Below, in pieces: positions 9,724 to 18,143 of a stretch of 64,000 nucleotides of DNA. The position numbers and the translations under genes were made by a program. Source of the stretch: Candida dubliniensis CD36 (lineage: Eukaryota; Ascomycota; Pichiomycetes; Serinales; Debaryomycetaceae); NCBI RefSeq assembly GCF_000026945.1, contig NC_012864.1, positions 434,001-498,000 on the forward strand, given 5' to 3'. A model generated the notes under the pieces. It was not told where the DNA came from. It was given only the letters and a program-made list of their open reading frames with translations, and did no database searches. Numbering within the stretch: position 1 is the first letter of the stretch; each line of letters begins with the position of its first letter.

Positions 9724-12693
9724 TTAGATTCCCAAATTATTGTCAAAGAAAAAATTGGGTAAATTATTAAACTGGCTAAATGGTAAATTTACAGCAGAAT
9801 TATCAATCAAATAATCATTGAACAAATCATAATTTTCATTCATCATTGGTTGAGACATTGTTGTTGCTGCAGTTGCAGTTGCAGTTGCTGGTGAGCGACC
9901 TGTACTTTCATTATTAATTATATTTGACAAGGAAGCATTATAACTTGGTGATTGGGCATGATAAACTTGATGATCACCAGTCGAGCTTGACCCTACACTA
10001 ATATTGGTATTATAAGTATTATTGGGGACTTTAGGTGAAGGGTACATAGTATTTTGACCATGACTAGCATAACCATCTCTTAAATTACAACTGCTACCGT
10101 TACAGTTACCACTACCACCACTGAAAGGTGAAGCACCAACTAAAGCAACCATTTTAGAAGTAAATTCAGCATGGTTTTGGAAAATGTCCGGGAATTTCTC
10201 TTGAGCTTCTTGTAAATGATTTTGTAAAGTTGGATTATTGGCTAAAATTTCCACATTATTATGAAGTTCATAAACTTTAATCACCACTCTCAACATTAAT
10301 CTGACGATCAATTCAATGGCAACTATTTTGTTCACACATATAGTAGTATTATTTTGTTGTTTCTTCTGAGTGTTATTTGAGCTATTCCATTGTTTACTAC
10401 TTTTAAAGAAATTTAAAGAAGTTTCAATCAATAAATTCAAATTGGTCCCTGATTCTGGTAATTGTGGGTGATTTATAATAGCTGCTACTAATACAAGATA
10501 TGCTGCCACGGGGAAATATATTGCCCAATTATAAAATAGTGCTGAAGCACTCTCTCGATGCCAACCTCTGATCAACATAAGGATAGTTTTCGCTGAATCT
10601 AAAGATAAATTTCTGAATTTTATAACTCGATCATCAAATTTCGAATCCTCAGTAACAATCATTAACGGATATCGATTAATAATCATTAAATGCGAGAAAA
10701 AAGTCAATTTCATGGCAAGAATGGTGTCTCGTTTAATCGTGGTACTATTACTTGCTTGAACAGATGTAAACTTTGGATCATTATAAAATCGAGGTTTGGC
10801 CTCATCAGCTAAATACATGGCCAACTCAAACATATCGGCATTCAATTTTTCTAAAGTATTGGATATGGCACTGAAATCGCGTTTTTCAGCCGAGGCAATA
10901 AATAAATCATGATAAGAATTTGATCTTATTCTTGATTGTAACAAGGCACAAAATTGGAAATAAAATGGATCATCAAGAACATCTCCCATTTGAATGATTC
11001 TCAAAATCTCTAAACAAATAGAATCAGCTCCACTCAAATCTAACAAGCTGGTGGATATTGTGTGACAAACAGGACTATACATCCTATCTTTTGGTGATAA
11101 TGGTCCATACTGTCTCAATTGATTAATAACCCGTAATAAATCTTCATCACTATTGGTGGTGACATCATTGGTGTTGATCACTGGAGGTTTACCTGATTTG
11201 AAACAAAATTCAATATCGAAAAAATAACAAAACCACCAGATTTTACGTCTTTTCGTCGCCTCTTCAATATCCAAATTAAAATAAGTTTCTGCTCTATGAA
11301 GACCAATTTCTTGAGCAAATCTAATTGTCACAGTAATAATTGTATAATTGAAAAAACTCGTCAACCAATTGGATTCAACATAAATAATAAACATCAATAA
11401 TGCTTCTACTGTTTCTAGACCTTCACTTATAACACTAATTCTATGATAATAGAAAATGGCACTATTCTCCAATGAATTCTGTAGAGCCAATAGTTTATTC
11501 TTGCTATAATCACCCAAAAGATTTGCTGATGCTGCAGAATAATTGCTACTAGTTGATGAAGTGGGAGTGGCGATTCGTTCTTCATTAAAATCATCTTCAG
11601 TTAAACAACTCAAAGAAATTAATAATATAGATGTCATTAAAAGCAATTCTGACAATCTGAATCTTCTTCTTTTACTAGCAACTGGTTCAGCAAAATTATT
11701 ATAGTATGCGGCAAATAAACTTCTTACTCTTGATTCATCAACTAAAATATTGATCATACTTGTTTCTTCATAATATAAATCAATTAATTTTGAAATTAAT
11801 TTTGAATCAATAGGGAATGGACTTTCTAATAATTTTTTCCTTTGTAATTTATCTACTACGGGAGGATCAATCCATTTCAAAATATATGGTTTTAATTCTG
11901 AATGAAACACTAAAGGTAAATTCCTTATTGGAGTCAAATATTCTTCACCATAAGCCCCTAAAGTTTTTTCCATCCAATCTAATGATTCTCGAGAAAAAAT
12001 ACAAGTAATGGAATGAGTACCAACAAATTCATCCCAATTTCTCAATTTCAATAATTCATTAGCATCTTTAGCATGATCTTTCAAATTAGTATAAGTTTGA
12101 GAAGTTCGTTGTTCTTCACTATCTGATCTACTTTTATTAAAATCTTCTGAAGGAGTCGGTGATAATGAATTATTATTGAAAATAGATGAACTGGAATGAT
12201 TGCTTTTCATTGCTTGTGTTATAAAGTTTTGCAGTATGCTCTCTATAGTATGCATCATTCTCGACATTGAATTTTCAATTCTACTCAATCTTGATTCTAT
12301 ATCACTTGGCTTGTTTTCAACTATGCCAAAAGTATTACCCTGTTTTACAGTATTGACATTGTTGCTGTCCCCGTTAAAAACATCCTTGTGTTTCCTTTTT
12401 GAGACTCCATTACTATTAGTAGCAGCAGTCGATTTATTCTCTTGTTTAATCTGTTTCAATTTCTTTCTCATGGGTCGTTCAGTGAAATGACAATTATTGG
12501 TGTTTTTAGCTTGAATGCAATTCCCACATGGATAAGAACCATTACATTTGATTTTCTTCCGTCGACAACTATCACATGCCACTCTTATTCGTTTCCTATT
12601 AGTATCGTTAGGGTCATTCCCCGTTAGTTCTTGTTGCTTTGTCAAATTATCTAAAGATGAATGGTGAGTCTCCAGTGATGGTAAATTATCCAT
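9724..12693 (-). CDS. TAC1: Zn(II)2Cys6 transcription factor Tac1, activator of CDR drug-efflux genes
   Basis: A 989-residue protein with an ATG start. The zinc cluster is C40-C43-C50-C56-C59-C68 (spacing 2-6-5-2-8). The regulatory middle domain has GTHSITCIFSRESLDWM (about 225-241), IGLHRAETYFNLDIEEATKRRK and IWWFCYFFDIEFCFKSGKP. The acidic C-terminus ends FSQFNNLPNFFFDNNLGI. Aligned from the end with the 981-residue C. albicans protein, the resistance hot spots N972, N977 and G980 correspond to N980, N985 and G988, all wild type. T225 and A736 match T226 and probably A737. Tac1 binds drug-response elements with paired CGG triplets and raises CDR1 and CDR2 transcription; gain-of-function alleles give azole resistance. 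It lies between two paralogues transcribed in the same direction. Confidence 0.93.
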   Translation of the reverse strand: MDNLPSLETHHSSLDNLTKQQELTGNDPNDTNRKRIRVACDSCRRKKIKCNGSYPCGNCIQAKNTNNCHFTERPMRKKLKQIKQENKSTAATNSNGVSKRKHKDVFNGDSNNVNTVKQGNTFGIVENKPSDIESRLSRIENSMSRMMHTIESILQNFITQAMKSNHSSSSIFNNNSLSPTPSEDFNKSRSDSEEQRTSQTYTNLKDHAKDANELLKLRNWDEFVGTHSITCIFSRESLDWMEKTLGAYGEEYLTPIRNLPLVFHSELKPYILKWIDPPVVDKLQRKKLLESPFPIDSKLISKLIDLYYEETSMINILVDESRVRSLFAAYYNNFAEPVASKRRRFRLSELLLMTSILLISLSCLTEDDFNEERIATPTSSTSSNYSAASANLLGDYSKNKLLALQNSLENSAIFYYHRISVISEGLETVEALLMFIIYVESNWLTSFFNYTIITVTIRFAQEIGLHRAETYFNLDIEEATKRRKIWWFCYFFDIEFCFKSGKPPVINTNDVTTNSDEDLLRVINQLRQYGPLSPKDRMYSPVCHTISTSLLDLSGADSICLEILRIIQMGDVLDDPFYFQFCALLQSRIRSNSYHDLFIASAEKRDFSAISNTLEKLNADMFELAMYLADEAKPRFYNDPKFTSVQASNSTTIKRDTILAMKLTFFSHLMIINRYPLMIVTEDSKFDDRVIKFRNLSLDSAKTILMLIRGWHRESASALFYNWAIYFPVAAYLVLVAAIINHPQLPESGTNLNLLIETSLNFFKSSKQWNSSNNTQKKQQNNTTICVNKIVAIELIVRLMLRVVIKVYELHNNVEILANNPTLQNHLQEAQEKFPDIFQNHAEFTSKMVALVGASPFSGGSGNCNGSSCNLRDGYASHGQNTMYPSPKVPNNTYNTNISVGSSSTGDHQVYHAQSPSYNASLSNIINNESTGRSPATATATAATTMSQPMMNENYDLFNDYLIDNSAVNLPFSQFNNLPNFFFDNNLGI

Positions 12694-13025
12694 TATTTAT
12701 GGGAGGTTTCCAGGGTGGTTCTATTTCTTCTTTGGAAGTTTTTTCTTGGCTAGAAAGAATGTAGATTTATTTCAACAATTATTAAAATCAAACCAAAAAG
12801 GGAGGAAGTGAAGATGATTTCGGGAAATCCTAATTTATAAGAATTGAGGAGAACAACAAATTAAAGAGGGTTAAAATTTATTATTTTGTTGTTTTGTTGT
12901 GTATGGAGGGAAATGGAAATATTATTCAAAATCCACTAGTAGAATTGATATAGTATAATAATAATAATAATAATACAATAATAATAATAATAATAATACA
13001 ATAATAATAATAATAATAATAATAC

Positions 13026-13061
<36 letters not shown>

Positions 13062-14162
13062 CAAAATCAAATTTGATGAATGGAGGTTGAATAGAGTAAA
13101 TTGAATCCTTTTTATAGACAAGATTTCTTTTTTTTTTCTTTCCTTTCCTTTCTTCCATTTTACTGCGTCCCTTCCCTTCCCTTCCTTCCCCAGTACTTTT
13201 CTTTTTTTCTTTTTAATTGGGGAAATATATATATTGAATAATTGGATTGTTTATTGTTTTTCCGTTATCACAATCATTCGCCATAATCCTATATTACTAT
13301 CTTCAAAGAATTAAAGAAAATGGAAGCGTCATCAACAATTTAAATTTCAAGTTAAAATGTTATCAGGGTAAAAAAACAGATGTATATAGAACAATAGGAA
13401 AACAAAGAACAAACTAAAACTAAAGGAACTAAACTGGTGCTGAATAAAACACATGCTTCTCCTCTGTGCCTATATATATCAGATTTACTATTGTTTTCCT
13501 GTAACTCGATGTATACTGTTATTACAGTCAAAGTTCAAGGCCAAGTGCTTTTGTGATTTAGGTGGTTGTTACTGCTGCTACCAATGTAATTTTTGTCTTC
13601 GTGTGATTTTTGCACCATCTCCGAAAAGCGGAAGGATAAACGGAAAAATTGAAAAGTGAAAAAATAAAAATATCCGAGATTCTCCATAGGCCTTCGCCAC
13701 CACCACAATCATCATCATCATTCTATTGTTCATTACGGAATCATAGAAAGAAATATTTCCAACTACTATTTCATTTACGATAACCCAGCAAAGCAAATAT
13801 TCTTGAAAAAGGATTTTTGTTGTTGTATCAGTATATTGGACTAATTTGTAGTCACCACATTTGTTTTTTCAACAATAATCTACAATGAATCAGTAACTAT
13901 CAAAACAATGAAGTTAAAAATTATGAAACATTAAAAACATGAATTAAACATATTGTGAAAAATTCACAGCCACTTTTTGATTACGTTTCTACGAAAAGTA
14001 TATCTCTATTAATTAAATTATTCAATATTATATTCACTAAAAACCCGTATTTTTAGCCAACATCAACTTGAATTTGTAGTAAATGTAGTCCGTGTAACTC
14101 TCATCCACCATCTATACCGTGAATTGATTCTAAAATACAACCTAAGTTGATCATTTCTAACA
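12694..14162. promoter_or_regulatory. TAC1 promoter and ZNC1-type 3' region
   Basis: A 1.47 kb stretch without a credible gene. The TAC1-proximal half carries a 106-bp interrupted AAT array (12956-13061) and CT-rich blocks (13128-13215). The distal half, near the ZNC1-type stop, is ordinary AT-rich DNA. Confidence 0.5.
12956..13061. repeat. Interrupted AAT trinucleotide array in the TAC1 promoter
   Basis: Long AAT/ATT runs are broken by single cytosines at 12976, 12999 and 13025, giving four blocks. The array lies 263-368 bp upstream of the TAC1 start codon and is likely to vary in length. Confidence 0.92.
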
Positions 14163-16916
14163 TTATATATTCTGTTCATTAAAGCCGGAAGATGGTGAAT
14201 TAAAAAAATCTGGCAACTGATTAAGTTCACTAAATATCATGTTATTGAACGTCTCATCACTCATAATATTCTCAAAATTTATATTACTGAATAAATCATA
14301 GTTACCATTCATTAACATTACGTTCCCATTGTCAATATTCAACATACCAGGTGTATTCATAAATGACTGTGGTAATGACGTCGCATTTTTCACATCAACA
14401 TCCATGTGCTGATAATCACTGTCTATGATTGTATTACTGCTACTGGTACTGCTGCCACTGCTACCACTACCTGTAGAACTTGCTCCATTCTCAACCATAC
14501 TAGGATATTGATTAGAATTCTCATTGTTGGAATTTCTCTCTGACATTAAAGAAATAATATGATCTTGCTGATTGGCAAAAACTTCAGGGAACAATGTAAA
14601 CATGGAGTTAATATGATATTCCAATTCTGGTATCTTTTCGTATAAATCAACTTTTGCTAGATTCTTCAATGCATCAATCAATACTCGCAATAATAATCTC
14701 ACCAAAATATCATATATCGACCTTTTATTATCAATTTTATTATTACATCCTTCCAGTCTGAAAAATGATATGGCAACACTGGCAAGTAGCACCGAGTCAT
14801 TTACTGCACTGGGTTCATTGGGGAATACCAAACAGTTACCAAGCAAACTGCAAAATGCTGCCAATGGGTAAAACGATAATGTGGAATACATTCGAGGAGA
14901 AATCTTTAACAGATCAATATCTTTTATCAATTCTAACATAAATCTAGCTCCAGCTAGTGATTGGTTGCCATACGGTATCAAACGAGAGTCGTTAATACCA
15001 AAACTCTTTACAAATGGCACTCGATTTATTGAAAGCTGATGCGCATATTGTGATAATAGTAATTCAACTTTGAAATAATTAAAACAACCTTCACTTAGGT
15101 TTAAAGGATTTTTAAAAGTAGTGTCCTTGGGTGGCGGTGATGCTAATATTGGCAGCATCAAGTTGGTCAATATTCTCAAGTCGTAATCAAACTCATTGAC
15201 AAATGTCAATGCTGCTTGGATATTGATATTCATTGGTAATTTTGAATATACTTTGGCATAACTCTTGGCCTTGATTCTCGACAAAATCAATAAAAAATAG
15301 GCAAAATAATACTCACCACCATGAATCTGACTATTCAAAACAATATCATTAGCATTTTCCAAATACTTGCTGTCAAGAAATAATGTTGTCGGTACAGACA
15401 TGAAAAAATCATCAACTTCAGTTAACGTAGTGACATCTTCCATATCGATTAAAATTGGTTTGCCACTCTTGTATGTTATGTCAACCCCCTTATACTCACA
15501 AAACCACCATAACTTTCTTTTCAAAGTAGCATCAATCCCATTGTCATTGTTTAGAGTTTCCACTCGATGTATACCCAGCTCCTTGGCATATCTAATCAAA
15601 ACACTAGTTATACTATAATTTACATGGAAATCAGTGACAAAGTTAATTTCAAAGTAAAGAATAAGTAATGCTAACCCTTGTAATGATCGAATTCCATCAC
15701 TACTTCGCGATACCTTGCCATATGCTCCCATAGCATTTTGGAACAATTTGTTTAGTAGTTCACCTTGTAAATAAGAAATTGATTTCGTTGATAAAGTTGG
15801 ATACTCAAGACTTTCAAAAACATCATCTTTTGAAATACTGGCCAAACATAGCACAATGGCAATATTCATAATCAACAAATCGCTATAAGTAATATTACCC
15901 AAAATTGCCGCATCATTTCTTTGCGCTCCATAAAAATAAATTTGAAATAACTCTCTAATTGTGGACACATCGCACAAGAATGGAGCCCAATAGAGATTCT
16001 TATAATATTTATCAATGATTTCAAATATCAATGGCTTTTCTAAATCATCAAATTGTCGCTTTTTATCGGTTTCAACCTCTGGGCCATTTAATAATTTTGT
16101 CGATTTTTGCACTGCGTCATTTAATGATAATGGAACGTGTCTCAAGGGAGCGAAAATATCATGCATATTGTTAGCATTACTCCCTTGAACTCGTGATCTT
16201 AACCACTCAACAGCACGACCAGATATGGAAAAGAAAAGGGCGTGAGACCCAAAATATTGCATTAATCGGTTTTTGATATTGGAAACACAACTCTTCTCTG
16301 CTGGTGCTAACATGTCTCTTAATTTTCTAACCTCATTCTCATTGGAGTCTTTGGTATCAATCTGTTTATTACTTTCATTATTGTGGTTATAGTTTATGCT
16401 GCCATCACTGTCACCACTCTCGTGGGCTTCTTGAAGATCGTTTTCTTCATCATCTTCATCACCATTATCACTTGAATTGCTTGAAGACCTGTTGTGTCTT
16501 TCTCTACTATCATTATTGTCATTTGTCAATGAAGTAGATTGTAATTCATCGGATAACTCAGATTTGACGGTGGGATCCAATTTGTCCACCAATCTGCCCA
16601 ATAAATTCTCCAATACATTGATACGGGAAGTCAAATGTCGAATTGTTGCTGCACTTGTTGTTCGTGCTTTTCTAACCGCTCCATTATTCTTATTCTCAAC
16701 ACCTGCAGTAGTAGACTTACGTTGTTTTCTTTTCCGCTCTTTTTGAACAAATGTATAAGTGCAATTTCTATTCTTGTCTGAACATTTCGAACAGGGTTGT
16801 TCTCCGTTACATTTGGATTTCCGTTTGCGACAATAATCACAAGCAACTTTGGTACGGAGTCGCTTTTCACCATCTTGAGTGTATACGGGATTAAGTGTGT
16901 CATTAGTCTCCAGCAT
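14163..16916 (-). CDS. ZNC1: Zn(II)2Cys6 transcription factor, ZNC1-type, Tac1 paralogue
   Basis: A 917-residue protein; the frame extends four codons to a TTG at 16928, but the first ATG is at 16916. The zinc cluster is C26-C29-C36-C42-C45-C52 (spacing 2-6-5-2-6), followed by a basic stretch, a coiled-coil-like segment and an acidic Asn/Ser-rich linker. The middle domain matches its two neighbours: GSHALFFSISGRAVEWL, LGIHRVETL and LWWFCEYKGVDITYKSGKP. The C-terminus NYDLF then FSELNQLPDFF (895-905) mirrors that of Tac1. The name comes from remembered gene order (ZNC1 beside TAC1), not from a sequence-specific feature. It is likely a CGG-binding activator; targets cannot be read from the sequence. 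Confidence 0.8.
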   Translation of the reverse strand: MLETNDTLNPVYTQDGEKRLRTKVACDYCRKRKSKCNGEQPCSKCSDKNRNCTYTFVQKERKRKQRKSTTAGVENKNNGAVRKARTTSAATIRHLTSRINVLENLLGRLVDKLDPTVKSELSDELQSTSLTNDNNDSRERHNRSSSNSSDNGDEDDEENDLQEAHESGDSDGSINYNHNNESNKQIDTKDSNENEVRKLRDMLAPAEKSCVSNIKNRLMQYFGSHALFFSISGRAVEWLRSRVQGSNANNMHDIFAPLRHVPLSLNDAVQKSTKLLNGPEVETDKKRQFDDLEKPLIFEIIDKYYKNLYWAPFLCDVSTIRELFQIYFYGAQRNDAAILGNITYSDLLIMNIAIVLCLASISKDDVFESLEYPTLSTKSISYLQGELLNKLFQNAMGAYGKVSRSSDGIRSLQGLALLILYFEINFVTDFHVNYSITSVLIRYAKELGIHRVETLNNDNGIDATLKRKLWWFCEYKGVDITYKSGKPILIDMEDVTTLTEVDDFFMSVPTTLFLDSKYLENANDIVLNSQIHGGEYYFAYFLLILSRIKAKSYAKVYSKLPMNINIQAALTFVNEFDYDLRILTNLMLPILASPPPKDTTFKNPLNLSEGCFNYFKVELLLSQYAHQLSINRVPFVKSFGINDSRLIPYGNQSLAGARFMLELIKDIDLLKISPRMYSTLSFYPLAAFCSLLGNCLVFPNEPSAVNDSVLLASVAISFFRLEGCNNKIDNKRSIYDILVRLLLRVLIDALKNLAKVDLYEKIPELEYHINSMFTLFPEVFANQQDHIISLMSERNSNNENSNQYPSMVENGASSTGSGSSGSSTSSSNTIIDSDYQHMDVDVKNATSLPQSFMNTPGMLNIDNGNVMLMNGNYDLFSNINFENIMSDETFNNMIFSELNQLPDFFNSPSSGFNEQNI

Positions 16917-18143
16917 TTTTAAATTCAAGCAACCTGTTTGTTTGTTGGTGTGAAAACTGATTGATCTTGTTATATCTGCTATCTAAATAAAGAAAATTTG
17001 TTTTTTGCAAAAAAAAAAACCTCTTCAATACTAGTTCATACAACGATTCAGTCCTCTAGTTCAATAAAAGATAATTGCATACGCCCCCCAAAAAAAAGGT
17101 ATTATATTCTGATCAAAAACGAAATGAATATGAAATAAAGATTTGATACCTTTTTTTTAGCTCCTCAATCCCATAACCTTTTCAGAAGGCAAATTCTAGA
17201 AGAAGAATGGAGAAGGGGGAAAAAAAAAAAGCAACAAGTTGAAGTCGTGTCGTGGCATATTCAGTAAAAACCCGAAACTGGATTTTGTTGAAGTCGATCT
17301 TCCAAGGAGGCTGTATCTAGAGGAGATCCTATCATATTTGAAAATGGTATCATTTTGCTAATTGTAAATCATATAACAAACTAGTATTATCTGAAAAGTC
17401 TTGATGGAGAATTAAGTTTGTAAAATAATCTTACCACAAAAACATTTGAATGATAAGAAAGGAGATTTCATACAACTAGTTTCATAGAATGCTGGAAAAT
17501 GGAAAAAGAAAAAACTACTTAATAAACATATCATATTGTATCTATGCTTTCAGTCGTTACAATCATACGAAGCAACGAGAGGACGGGGGCAATGTGTAGC
17601 TAATGGGTATTCATGGAGTTTTCTTTCTTCATTAATGCCTGTGATATGAAGAATCACTTCAAATAAAGGACACTGCAGAACCACAATTAGCTTATGATTC
17701 ATTTGGTTTCTTCCTACTTACTAGATCTGTGGGATTTCTCTGGGGTATCATGGTCACTTAATACAACAGATTGCTCTTTTATCTTAGTTCCTCATAAGAC
17801 ATTCACACTAAGAAAGTCTTGAAAAACAGTAACAAAAGGAAAAACCAAGGACTTTTGCTTGGTCTTTGATTATCAATTTGTATCTCTATGAGCTTGCCAT
17901 TGGTTGTTCTTGATAATGTTTCTACGATATATGTGTGTGTACTTTTGCAACCTCAATAAAGTCGTGTAGTTTGTAAAGCTGTAGAGAAAGAATGAAATCA
18001 GAATCTTGCAAAGATTGGGAGAGAGAGAGAAAGAAACAGAAGAAGAAAAAAAATTTTGTTCTACCAATTCTTCGTTGAGTGCTACTACCCTTTAGATTTA
18101 TTCAATTTCTACCACTCCTAACAAAACTGCAACAATTGGAAAC
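16917..18143. promoter_or_regulatory. Divergent promoter region of the ZNC1-type gene and NAT1
   Basis: A 1.23 kb intergenic region between two start codons on opposite strands. It contains several A- and T-tracts of 7-11 bases and a GA-rich block (18020-18049) just upstream of NAT1. No RNA gene or additional ORF is supported. Confidence 0.5.

Noticed and set aside
12922..13158. Poly-Tyr/Ile ORFs
   Set aside because: Translations of the AAT microsatellite in the TAC1 promoter.
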